Shown piece after piece: positions 1 through 8,784 of a stretch of 64,000 nt of DNA; the first letter of the stretch is position 1, and each line of letters begins with the position of its first letter. A program made the position numbers and the translations under genes. The notes below the pieces were generated by a model that saw only the letters and a program-made list of their open reading frames with translations, had not been told where the DNA came from and made no database searches. The stretch comes from Singulisphaera sp. GP187 (GTDB lineage: Bacteria > Planctomycetota > GCA-002687715). The stretch covers positions 57,429-121,428 of the forward strand of contig CAMDTN010000003.1 of NCBI GenBank assembly GCA_945907755.1. Direction: 5' to 3'.

Positions 1-32
1 CACCAGCGCCGCCGCCAACAAGAGAAGACATC

Positions 33-770
33 ATGCTGAACAAAGCCCTGAAAGTCCTTGGTGTGATCATGATCGCGCAGCTCCTGTTCGTGGGACTGGT
101 GCATGTCTTCCTCAAAGTTCAGGGCAAGGACACGGACGAGTCCTACGGTGCGCTTCATCGCGTGCCAGTGTTAGGCGGCTTCTTTCCCGAGCAGGAGGTG
201 AAGCCCGTGCCACTGTCGCCAGAGGAACAGCGCGAGCGCCGCGCGCGTGAGAAACTGCTGGAAAGCCGCGAGTGCTTTCCGCTGCCGGCGGGCATGGAGC
301 CTGCTGAGCTCGAACAAATGCTGCGTGATGTCAAAGACTCGCGCACGCGCTACGAACACGGGCTGCTGGATGTGGAAAAGCAGCGCACGGACTTGGCGCG
401 GATGAAGACCGAACTCGAAACCGAGAAAGATTCGTTGGTGGCGCTGGGTTCGCAATTGGAGGAGAAAGCCAAAGACCTCCAGGCGGGCCGCGAAGAGCTT
501 GAATTCAGCACTAATCGCATTGCTTCGCAAGAGATGAAGAATCTGAAGGCGGCGGCGGTGCTGTACGAACAGATGGAACCTGCTGCCGCTGGGGCGATAT
601 TGGGTTCGCTGGGCCCAGATATCGCAGCGAAGATCTTGGCACAGATGTCGCCGCGCAAATCCGGCAAGTTGTTGGAAGTGCTGCCGACGCCACGCGCCAC
701 TGAAATCGCGCGGCGCATGCAGGCCATCGCACCGCCTGAAGACGCCACCAAACCCGCCGTGAAACGCTGA
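33..770 (+). CDS. MotE/MgtE_N-like flagellar motility protein (TM, coiled coil, MgtE-like C-terminal domain)
   Basis: N-terminal TM segment, long charged coiled coil, C-terminal AAAVLYEQMEPAAAGAILGSLGPDIAAKILAQMSPRKSGKLLEVLP typical of MgtE_N/MotE; lies upstream of fliL-like genes. Confidence 0.75.
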   Translation: MLNKALKVLGVIMIAQLLFVGLVHVFLKVQGKDTDESYGALHRVPVLGGFFPEQEVKPVPLSPEEQRERRAREKLLESRECFPLPAGMEPAELEQMLRDVKDSRTRYEHGLLDVEKQRTDLARMKTELETEKDSLVALGSQLEEKAKDLQAGREELEFSTNRIASQEMKNLKAAAVLYEQMEPAAAGAILGSLGPDIAAKILAQMSPRKSGKLLEVLPTPRATEIARRMQAIAPPEDATKPAVKR

Positions 771-809
771 GCGTTCCAGTAAATGTCGCGCCGCTGCGCA
801 GGTATTTTG

Positions 810-850
810 GCCACCGCGTGGCGATGTTCTAGCCACCGCGTGGCGATGTT
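810..850. repeat. Two tandem copies (22-bp period) of GCCACCGCGTGGCGATGTT, each holding a GCCAC-CGC-GTGGC hairpin
   Basis: Identical 19-mers at 810-828 and 832-850 in the motE-fliL intergenic region. Confidence 0.8.
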
Positions 851-990
851 GCACGCGATCTTCAGAACATCTTCCCGTGCGCCGATGAACAACGCAGGAG
901 TCAGCGCCATCGCTGCACGACTGTGGCCCCGCTCATGGGCTGCTGCCACTCTAGGGGCATGGTCGGCAAGCGCGGGGTGCGTGTAGTTGC

Positions 991-1458
991 ATGAAGAAGA
1001 AAGCCATGATTTCAGGTGTCGGTGGACTTGTGGCCATCGCCGCCGTTGCGTTTGCCGTGGTGGGCAGCGCGGGCGTTCCGCATCTTCCCCCTGATTACAC
1101 AGCGCAGCGGGGCACTGAGAGCTACTACAGTGGCGAGCCGCGTTACGAAGACCTCGCACCTTTCATTGGCAACCTCAAGGGCTCGCGCTCGAAGCTCTTC
1201 GTGAAGGTGTCCATTACTGTGGTTTACCGCCTTGGGCCCGAATTGGCCGACGCCAAGTCGCTGTTCACAGAACGCAAAGCCATCATTGCCGATCGCCTGA
1301 ACTTCATCTTCGGTGCCAAGGGCTTTGAAGATGTCGAAGGCGCAGAGCATCGCGGTGCCATCAAGGAAGAAATCAAGACTCAGCTCCAAGCAGCGCTCTT
1401 CCCAGACAAGCGCGGCCGTGTGGAGGACATCCTCTACCGCGAGTTCTACATCCAGTGA
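991..1458 (+). CDS. fliL: FliL-like flagellar basal body-associated protein
   Basis: N-terminal TM, then VKVSITVVYRLGPELADAK...IKEEIKTQLQAALFPDKRGRVEDILYREFYIQ, FliL-like. Confidence 0.75.
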   Translation: MKKKAMISGVGGLVAIAAVAFAVVGSAGVPHLPPDYTAQRGTESYYSGEPRYEDLAPFIGNLKGSRSKLFVKVSITVVYRLGPELADAKSLFTERKAIIADRLNFIFGAKGFEDVEGAEHRGAIKEEIKTQLQAALFPDKRGRVEDILYREFYIQ

Positions 1459-1925
1459 AGAAACTGCTGCTGCCTAGCGTGGTCGTGCTGCTCCTATGCG
1501 CGGTGGCCATCCCGCTGCTCGGCGGTAAGGCCGAAGCAGGCTTGGCACCGGGACTCGAGCGCTTGCGTGGCGCTCCGGAGTGGTACGAAGGCGCGGATGC
1601 GCGCATCAGCGTGCCTGTGGTTGAAGTGCAACTGCAGGGCAAGGGCGCGCCTCGCTTGTTGTTGGGCGTGGCCTTCGATTGCCGTGGTGGTTTGGATACG
1701 CGCGCGCAGCCGACGCTGGACAAGATTGCAGTCCAACGCGTGCGTGATGCGCTGATGATGGAACTGGGCACCATGACGCCCGAGCAAGTGGGCGAGAGCT
1801 CGCGCGATCGCTTCGCACTGAAACGCCGCGTGCTGCCGCTGATCGAGCGCGCCGCCTTCGCGCATGCTGAAGCTCGCGTCACCCGTGTGCATTTTGAATC
1901 GCTGCTGTTCGCAGGCGGATCATAG
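1455..1925 (+). CDS. Second FliL-like protein
   Basis: Start overlaps the upstream fliL stop; same layout with N-terminal TM and C-terminal RVTRVHFESLLFA. Confidence 0.6.
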   Translation: MKKLLLPSVVVLLLCAVAIPLLGGKAEAGLAPGLERLRGAPEWYEGADARISVPVVEVQLQGKGAPRLLLGVAFDCRGGLDTRAQPTLDKIAVQRVRDALMMELGTMTPEQVGESSRDRFALKRRVLPLIERAAFAHAEARVTRVHFESLLFAGGS

Positions 1926-1938
1926 TTCGCGGGTGCCA

Positions 1939-1963
1939 CGCTGCGCTGACAATCAGCGCAGCG
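1939..1963. terminator. Bidirectional hairpin terminator candidate
   Basis: Perfect 11-bp stem CGCTGCGCTGA-caa-TCAGCGCAGCG between convergent genes. Confidence 0.65.
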
Positions 1964-1977
1964 CGGTAGGGGCGGGA

Positions 1978-3525
1978 TTACTGCAAGACCATCTGCACTG
2001 GGTTCGAGATCTGATCGATGGTGAGTGATGCTGCTGGGTCCAGTACCACGAACGCACCATGCAGGCTCAATCCGACCAACGGCAGGTAGACCGGGAGCAG
2101 CACGCTGCCCGTTGCAGTGCCGCCGGCACTCAAGATGCCGTAGTTGTTTGGGAACAATGGATTCGGCGTGCTCATTGCAAAGTTGAAGATGGCGTCCATG
2201 TTCAAGGGGATGTTCCGCCCATCGGGCAGCGGAATCCCGGGGATGCTGCCGCCGGACCACGCGAAGGCGAATGCCTTGTTGGGGTCTGACGCGCTGCTGA
2301 GCGTGAAGTTGATGGAAGTGCCCATGATGGGCGGTGTCGTGCGCGTCAGCGTTGCTGCGTAGGTGGGTGCCACGGGAACGATCTTGAATACTTCGCCGCC
2401 GTTCAAGTCGCAGATGTACATCTCGCCAGCCGCGTCCTGGCCGAAAGACGAGACTGAAGTGATGCTGGCCGCGCCCGCGGGATCCAACTGCACAGTGCGG
2501 TCTGTGAACGATCCGTAGCCAGCGACAGTCTTGCGCAGCGACCAGATCTTGTTGCTGCTGTTGTCAGCGAAGAAGTAAGTTCCCTCAAGTCCAGGAATGG
2601 CGTTGCCGCGATAGACATAACCACCGATGACGCAGAAACCGTTGGTGCCTTGGGCGTAGGCGTACAGCGGCGCCGTCATGGTCCCAATCGCAGCGCAGCC
2701 CGAAGTGTTGTAAGCGTTGTTGCCTTCGTAGCAGCGCCAACCGAAGTTCTTGCCGCCAGGAGTGCCCGCAGCCAGATAGTCGATTTCCTCAACGGCGTTT
2801 TGACCCACATCGCCGATCCACAGATCGCCGTTCCAGCGATCGAATGAAAAGCGCCACGGATTGCGCATGCCGTAGTGCATTACGGAATCGTGGCCTGCGG
2901 TGGCGCCGTAGTAGGGGTTGGATGGCGGGTTGGACCAGAACGGAGCCACTGGGTTGTCCACATCAATGCGCAGCATCTTGCCCAACTGCGAAGTCAGATT
3001 CTGGGCGTAGCCGTTGGGGTCGCCACCGCTGCCGCCATCACCCATGCCGATCCAAAGGTAGCCATCTGGTCCGAAGGCCAGCATGCCTCCGTTGTGATTC
3101 GAGAAGGGCTGTGCGACCGCGAACAGAGTCGTGCCCGCGGCGGTGGCTAGATCGGGGTTCGCTGGAGAACGCTGGTAGCGCACGATCTGCGTGTTGCCTG
3201 CGGCAGTGTTGTCCGTGAAATTCACGAAGAAGTAGCCGTTGGCGGCGTAGTTCGGGTGGAAGGCCATGCCGAGCACGCCGCGTTCGTTGCCGCTGACGCC
3301 CGCTGTGGGAATGGTCAAGAATGCAGTGGTTAGCAGCACTCCGTTCTTCACCAGCCGGATGCGTTGGCTGAGCTGTTCGATGACGAACACGCGTTCGAGG
3401 TCGCCCGGGGGCGAGCACACAAACACAGGGCGCACCAAGCCCGATGCGAATAACTGTGTGCCAAAGGACTGCGCTTGCAGCGGCAAGGTGGCCAAAGTGA
3501 GCAACAGGACAGCGACGATTTTCAT
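1978..3525 (-). CDS. Secreted PQQ-dependent sugar dehydrogenase-like (GSDH/HHIP beta-propeller) protein
   Basis: Signal peptide; GLVRPVFVCSPPGD, FFVNFTD, NHNGGMLAFGPDGYLWIGMGDGG, GMRNPWRFSFDRWNGDLWIGDVGQNAVEEID. Confidence 0.88.
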   Translation of the reverse strand: MKIVAVLLLTLATLPLQAQSFGTQLFASGLVRPVFVCSPPGDLERVFVIEQLSQRIRLVKNGVLLTTAFLTIPTAGVSGNERGVLGMAFHPNYAANGYFFVNFTDNTAAGNTQIVRYQRSPANPDLATAAGTTLFAVAQPFSNHNGGMLAFGPDGYLWIGMGDGGSGGDPNGYAQNLTSQLGKMLRIDVDNPVAPFWSNPPSNPYYGATAGHDSVMHYGMRNPWRFSFDRWNGDLWIGDVGQNAVEEIDYLAAGTPGGKNFGWRCYEGNNAYNTSGCAAIGTMTAPLYAYAQGTNGFCVIGGYVYRGNAIPGLEGTYFFADNSSNKIWSLRKTVAGYGSFTDRTVQLDPAGAASITSVSSFGQDAAGEMYICDLNGGEVFKIVPVAPTYAATLTRTTPPIMGTSINFTLSSASDPNKAFAFAWSGGSIPGIPLPDGRNIPLNMDAIFNFAMSTPNPLFPNNYGILSAGGTATGSVLLPVYLPLVGLSLHGAFVVLDPAASLTIDQISNPVQMVLQ

Positions 3526-3685
3526 GGGCAACTCTCGGCTGAGTAATGGACCGGAACTCATGCGGGATGACGGTCAGATCATACTGTGCCACCAAGGTCC
3601 GGGACAAACCCAATCTGGTCTCGCCTCCAACCTGCACGGCCAAAGGGGTTTCGCACTACAGTTTGCCCCGCGACGGGGGTCCATT

Positions 3686-4501
3686 TTGGCGTCACGCTTC
3701 GATCAAATCCATCACGAATACAGCGGTTTACAGCGGCGGCAGGCGTTGGTCTTGGGCCCCTGTGCGGTACTGGCTGCCGCTGCGGTGGTTCCTCAGGCGG
3801 ATAGTTGGGCGGCCACCATGGGCGCACTGCTGGCCACACTGGTTGGCGTTCCGTTGGTGCTGCACCGCGTGCTGCCGTTGTTTCTGCCGCCGTATCGCAC
3901 TTGGGCGCAGCGCGCGGGCGCCATCAAGCTCGAACTCGCGGGGCTGCGTGCGCACATGGCCGCAGTGTTTGGAAAGTATCGCGAGCGAGCGAAGGGCGAG
4001 CGCTTCAAGCAGGCCTACGATTTGTCGGGGCGTTCTGTGCGCGACCTCGAAGAGGCCTTGGCGGTGGGCATGTTTCGTGAAGGGCGCGAGGTATTCGTGA
4101 CAGCGTTCATGCGCGGCGGCGTGGCGCAGCGTGTCACAGCTTCCATCGGGTCGCCCTTCCGCTGTTCAGCGGCGGACGACCCCGCAAAGTGGGGCGGGCA
4201 TGTCGAGCGTCTCGGCTGCGACGAAATCCGCCAGTACCACAATCACCCACACCACCACGGTCACACGCGGCCTTCAGCAACCGATGCGCGTTCCACGGGA
4301 CAATTGCAACGCTTGTTGGGCCCGCACCGCAGCAAGTTGTGCTCGCTGATCATTTGTTGGAACGGATTGCAGGAGTGGCGCGTGTTCCAATATGACGCAG
4401 CGGGCCAGTACGCGCTGCACTTCGCCTTCGATGCGGCGCTGGATTCACAGGCGTCTCTGCCGAGGGTCCAAGGGGAACGCACCCAGCTTCCGCGTCGTTG
4501 A
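3686..4501 (+). CDS. Membrane-anchored JAMM/MPN(+)-like protein
   Basis: Hydrophobic N-terminus; HNHPHHHGHTRPSATD resembles the JAMM HxHP...SxxD motif; TTG start at 3686 inferred because the longer ORF is antisense to the dehydrogenase. Confidence 0.5.
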   Translation: MASRFDQIHHEYSGLQRRQALVLGPCAVLAAAAVVPQADSWAATMGALLATLVGVPLVLHRVLPLFLPPYRTWAQRAGAIKLELAGLRAHMAAVFGKYRERAKGERFKQAYDLSGRSVRDLEEALAVGMFREGREVFVTAFMRGGVAQRVTASIGSPFRCSAADDPAKWGGHVERLGCDEIRQYHNHPHHHGHTRPSATDARSTGQLQRLLGPHRSKLCSLIICWNGLQEWRVFQYDAAGQYALHFAFDAALDSQASLPRVQGERTQLPRR

Positions 4502-5319
4502 CCACTTCGCCACCATCAACATCTGCTGGCGACCTGCAGGAACTCTTGCCGAGCGGCAAGGCGAACTTGTTGGGTAACCGCGCCCATTGGGCTTTTGTCT
4601 ATTTGAAGAAGGCGGGGCTGGTGGAGTCGCGCAAGCGTGGGATCTACTGCATCACTCCACGCGGCTTGGATGTTCTGGCGCAGCAGCCGACGCGCATTGA
4701 TTGCAAATACTTGGAGAAGTTCCCAGAGTTCATTGTCTTTAGAGACTTGCGGCATGATGAGGATGCTTCGGTTGCTGCAACTGCTGACCCACCGACTCAG
4801 GGGACGCCCGAGGAGACACTGGATGCCGCGCATCAAAGACTGAGCCTTGATCTTCAGAGCGAACTCCTCGACCAAGTGAAGAGTGCGTCGCCAGCGTTCT
4901 TCGAGCGCCTTGTGGTGGTACTCCTCGTTGGCATGGGCTATGGAGGCACGCTGCAAGACGCAGGCGCATCTGTGGGCAAGAGTGGCGATGGCGGCATCGA
5001 CGGGATCATCAAGGAGGATCGGCTGGGTCTGGATGTCATCTACATCCAAGCCAAGCGCTGGGAAGGGACTGTCGGGAGGCCCGAGATCCAGAAATTTGCC
5101 GGCGCACTGCAAGGCCAGCGCGCACGCAAGGGCGTGTTCATTACGACTTCGTCGTTTTCCAGTGACGCGCGCGATTACGTCAAGACCATCGACAGCAGGA
5201 TTGTGCTGATGGACGGCCCTGAGTTAGCGAAGCACATGCTGGATCACAACATCGGCGTATCGCCTGTGCGCTCCTACGAAGTGAAGCGCATCGACTCCGA
5301 TTTCTTCAGCGAAGAGTGA
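4498..5319 (+). CDS. mrr: Mrr-family restriction endonuclease (N-terminus apparently truncated or frameshifted)
   Basis: ELLPSGKANLLGNRAHWAFVYLKKAGL (Mrr_N end), RIDCKYLEKFPEF, catalytic GDGGIDG...DVIYIQAKRWEGTVGRPEIQKF, GVFITTSSFSSDARDYV. Confidence 0.88.
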   Translation: MTTSPPSTSAGDLQELLPSGKANLLGNRAHWAFVYLKKAGLVESRKRGIYCITPRGLDVLAQQPTRIDCKYLEKFPEFIVFRDLRHDEDASVAATADPPTQGTPEETLDAAHQRLSLDLQSELLDQVKSASPAFFERLVVVLLVGMGYGGTLQDAGASVGKSGDGGIDGIIKEDRLGLDVIYIQAKRWEGTVGRPEIQKFAGALQGQRARKGVFITTSSFSSDARDYVKTIDSRIVLMDGPELAKHMLDHNIGVSPVRSYEVKRIDSDFFSEE

Positions 5320-5340
5320 GCGTGGACCGCAGGCGCCGGA

Positions 5341-6999
5341 CTACTTGTCCGACTTCGCGGCTTTGGGCGGTTTCTTTTCACCGAACCAATCCGTGTGGGC
5401 GCCGATGGTTTCGGGGCGCTTGTCCGCGTTGGCGGCGCGCAGGCCGAGCAGGAAAGCCATGCGCACAATGCGTTCGACCTTGGCCACTTCGATCTTGTCA
5501 GGATCGTCGCTGGTCATGTGATAGTCAGCGTGCTCGTCGTCGCAGAAGAAAACAACCGGCACGCCCTTCTTCGCGAAGTTGTAATGATCGCTGCGCGTGT
5601 AGAAGCGGTCGCCGTTGGCGAGATTCAGATCGAATGCTTGGCCTAGAAACGCCGCGTCGCGTGTGAGAGTGGAGTATTGCTTGTGGCGCCATGTGGGCGT
5701 GACGGAGATGGCCGTCGTGGGCACGCTCGCAGTGCTGCGTCCGATCATGTCGATGTTCACATTGGCGATGAGCTTCTCTAAAGGCCATGTCGGATTGTTG
5801 GCAAACCACTCCGAACCCCACAGCCCGAGTTCTTCACCAGACACCGACAAGAAAATAATGCTGCGGCGCGGGCGCTCGTCGCCTTTGAGTTGGCTGTACG
5901 CCTCAGCGATTTCCAGTATGGATGCTGTGCCGCTGCCGTTGTCGTCGGCACCATTGAACGCCTGACCATCTGGCGCCATGCCCACATGGTCCATGTGCGC
6001 GCTGTAAACAAGTGCTTCGTCGGCCACTGCGGTGTCGCGGCCTGGCAAATACGCTGCAACATTGGTGGCGGTGGACTTGCCTTCTTCGGCCTTCAGCACG
6101 ATGTGCAACTTGGTGGGCCCAGCGTGGGCTTGCACGCCACGATCCAACGCGTCTGCATCCACGCCCATTGCGGCGAGCAGTGCATCTGCGTCGGGGCCGC
6201 CGACGACCAGCACCGGGATCTTCGCGCGCGCCGTCATGCTCATTGCGCCCATGGCCGATTGCTTCATGCTCACTTCAGGCTTGCCCGGAAAGACCGCCAT
6301 CATGTTTGCGGCGGACAGAAACGGCTTGTTCAATTTGCGCGTGACGATGATGGCGCACTTGGCTCCGGCGGCGCTGAGCAAACTGGCGGCTTGGCGCACG
6401 GCGCCAAATTCCACCATCATGCCCTTCATCATGGCGTCGTTCACAGTCATGCCTTCATCGGCGCTGGTGTCCATCGGCACTGACACCACGGGAATGCACT
6501 TGGATAAATCCTTGCCTTCGAGGTCGCCCTTCTTGATGCGCCCGAGGAACAGCGGCTCTGCACTGACATCCAGTGCGGCTTCTGCGATGTCCTTAGGGAG
6601 CACCCACGCGCCATGCTGCGTGACAGGCTTGTCGTCGGCACCGAACACGCCCGAGCCCGCAAGCACGCTGCGAATGTGCACTGGATAGTGTTGCAGCCAC
6701 TGGCGCGGCGCGTCTGGCGCGTCGCTAGTCTTGTCGCCGAGCGGCTTCAATCCCAACGATTCAAAACGCTTGATGATGTAGTCGGCGGCTTTGCGCTGGC
6801 CAGCAGTGCCGGTGAGACGGCCTTCGTACGCATCGGACGCGAGCTCATTCAAGTGCGCAGCCAAGTCTGCTGCGAGAATGCTCTGCATGGCTTGCGGCGC
6901 GGCGTCGCGTGCGCCGTTGGCGGCCGCAGTGCCCCAATCTTGAGCAACGGCGGACAGCGCAAACAACGCAAGACAAGCGAACAGTCTGGTGATTCTCAT
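5341..6999 (-). CDS. M28 family metallopeptidase with signal peptide
   Basis: VYSAHMDHVG, FNGADDNGSGTASILEIAEAY, FLSVSGEELGLWGSEWFA, TRSDHYNFAKKGVPVVFF zinc-ligand motifs. Confidence 0.9.
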   Translation of the reverse strand: MRITRLFACLALFALSAVAQDWGTAAANGARDAAPQAMQSILAADLAAHLNELASDAYEGRLTGTAGQRKAADYIIKRFESLGLKPLGDKTSDAPDAPRQWLQHYPVHIRSVLAGSGVFGADDKPVTQHGAWVLPKDIAEAALDVSAEPLFLGRIKKGDLEGKDLSKCIPVVSVPMDTSADEGMTVNDAMMKGMMVEFGAVRQAASLLSAAGAKCAIIVTRKLNKPFLSAANMMAVFPGKPEVSMKQSAMGAMSMTARAKIPVLVVGGPDADALLAAMGVDADALDRGVQAHAGPTKLHIVLKAEEGKSTATNVAAYLPGRDTAVADEALVYSAHMDHVGMAPDGQAFNGADDNGSGTASILEIAEAYSQLKGDERPRRSIIFLSVSGEELGLWGSEWFANNPTWPLEKLIANVNIDMIGRSTASVPTTAISVTPTWRHKQYSTLTRDAAFLGQAFDLNLANGDRFYTRSDHYNFAKKGVPVVFFCDDEHADYHMTSDDPDKIEVAKVERIVRMAFLLGLRAANADKRPETIGAHTDWFGEKKPPKAAKSDK

Positions 7000-7057
7000 A
7001 GGGGCAGCTTCCATGCCACGCCTACGGGCTTCAAGGGGCGCAGCCCCCGCGCCCAGA

Positions 7058-8779
7058 TCAGCGCGCCGCTGGCGCAGAGCCTTCAACGACTGTCCAATAA
7101 CGATCGATGGCTAATGGGCCCAATTCCTGCACACTGCCGCCGGGCCAGCGAATGGTGAGCTTCTGGATGCTGCTTTCGGAACCGAGTCCGAAATGCAGAC
7201 GCGGATCGTTGCTGGAGGCATAGCTGCCGCCTGCCATGACTTCGCGCACTTGCGTGCCCTGAGTTGTTTGCAGCGTGATGCGCGCGCCCACAGCGGCGCG
7301 GTTGCATTGGATACCTTTGAGGCTGAAGCCGATCCAGTGGCCCGATGCAGCCGATTGGTTCTTGAACAGCCGCGCGCGGTCGATGTTGTGCATCACAAAC
7401 ATGTCTTGCCGGCCATCGTTGTCGTAATCGATGACCACCGAGCCGCGCCCGACGCGGGGTTCCGCCACATCGCCTTTTTGCGCCGCGCTGAGTTCGGTGA
7501 ATACAGCCTTGCCGTTATTAAATAGGACTTGGTGTGGCTGGCGATAGCGCGTGATCTCGTTCAAGTCCTGCGTGTCGTCCATCACATGGCCGTTGGCTGT
7601 AAAAATATCGAGGTCGCCGTCGTTGTCGAAGTCTGTCAGGTTGTTGCCGAAGCCGAGGTTGACCAGTGTGGGTGCGTGCAGCCCTGCAATGCGTGTGGCG
7701 TAGGTGAACTCTTCGCCGCTGCCCAAATAGAGCGCGTTCGTTTCCATGCTCAGGTTCGTGACATAGACATCGATGTTGCCGTCGTTGTTGACATCGCCGG
7801 TGGCCACGCCCATGCCCGCTTCGGTCTTGCCGTCGTCGTTGTGACTGCAACCCAGCCAAACGCCTTGTTCTTCAAACTTGCCGCCGCCGAGGTTGCGATA
7901 GAGCTGATTCGGCGTCGAATCGTTCGCCACATAGATGTCGGGCAATCCGTCGTTGCCCACGAAGTCGGCGATGCCGAGGCCCAAGCCTTTGCCATCGACA
8001 TCAACCAAACCGCTATCAGCGCTGGCATCTTCAAAGGTGCCGTCACCGCGGTTGCGATAGAAGCGATCTGCGGAGTGCCGGTACACATCGGGATGGCAGG
8101 TGGACACCTTGCCTTCAGTGAGCTTGCCGCAAGGCCGGTGCTTGGCCACAGTGAAATCGAGATAGTTCACGACGAAGATGTCCAAGTCGCCGTCGGGCTC
8201 GGCATCGAAGAAGGCGCCGCTAACGCTCCAGCTCGAGTCGCCAACGCCGGCGGCTGCAGTGACATCCGCAAATGTGCCATCGCCATTGTTGCGCAGCAGC
8301 ACATTGGCGCCGAAGTTCAGCAAGTACAGATCGGCGTCGCCATCGTTGTCGTAGTCGCCGGCGATGACACCTTGGCCATAACCGCTGCCGACTGCGTGCG
8401 CCTTCTCTGTGACATCATCAAAGCTGCCGTCGCCGCGATTGCGATAGAGCTTGTTGGTGCCGGGTTCGACGACGGTGTCAGTGCCGGGAATGCGCCCAGA
8501 TTCCAACACGTACAGGTCCATGTATCCGTCGCTGTCGAAATCCAACACCGCGGCACCGGCTCCCATGGTCTCAACGATGTACTTCTTGCCGCTGCCACCT
8601 GCGTGGTGCACAAAGTCAATGCGCGAGGCGCTGGTGACATCCGCGAACAGGCCACCAGCGCTTGGTGCCGCTGCGGCTGGCTTCGCCAATTCACTGGAAT
8701 TCGGAGTGGCGCTTTGGTCGGAACACGCGCAAAAAATAACGAGCAGCGCCGCAAGCGTGGCGTAGCGAGGAAGCAACAT
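7058..8779 (-). CDS. CRTAC1 family lipoprotein (FG-GAP/VCBS repeats, C-terminal ASPIC/UnbV)
   Basis: Lipobox-like FCACS; repeated DYDNDGDADLYLLNFG / DFDNDGDLDIF motifs; GFSLKGIQCNRAAVGARITLQTTQGTQVREVMAGGSYASSNDPRLHFGLG. Confidence 0.93.
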   Translation of the reverse strand: MLLPRYATLAALLVIFCACSDQSATPNSSELAKPAAAAPSAGGLFADVTSASRIDFVHHAGGSGKKYIVETMGAGAAVLDFDSDGYMDLYVLESGRIPGTDTVVEPGTNKLYRNRGDGSFDDVTEKAHAVGSGYGQGVIAGDYDNDGDADLYLLNFGANVLLRNNGDGTFADVTAAAGVGDSSWSVSGAFFDAEPDGDLDIFVVNYLDFTVAKHRPCGKLTEGKVSTCHPDVYRHSADRFYRNRGDGTFEDASADSGLVDVDGKGLGLGIADFVGNDGLPDIYVANDSTPNQLYRNLGGGKFEEQGVWLGCSHNDDGKTEAGMGVATGDVNNDGNIDVYVTNLSMETNALYLGSGEEFTYATRIAGLHAPTLVNLGFGNNLTDFDNDGDLDIFTANGHVMDDTQDLNEITRYRQPHQVLFNNGKAVFTELSAAQKGDVAEPRVGRGSVVIDYDNDGRQDMFVMHNIDRARLFKNQSAASGHWIGFSLKGIQCNRAAVGARITLQTTQGTQVREVMAGGSYASSNDPRLHFGLGSESSIQKLTIRWPGGSVQELGPLAIDRYWTVVEGSAPAAR

Positions 8780-8784
8780 GCGGC

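Noticed and set aside
1-39. Possible FliJ C-terminus (…HQRRRQQEKTSC*)
   Set aside because: Only 12 codons visible; cannot be identified
350-1159. 269-aa minus ORF over motE/fliL
   Set aside because: Antisense to clear flagellar genes; Arg/Ala/Ser-rich with no motif
3266-3685. N-terminal extension of the JAMM ORF
   Set aside because: Antisense to the GSDH-like gene start region; no signal for coding, so start moved to 3686
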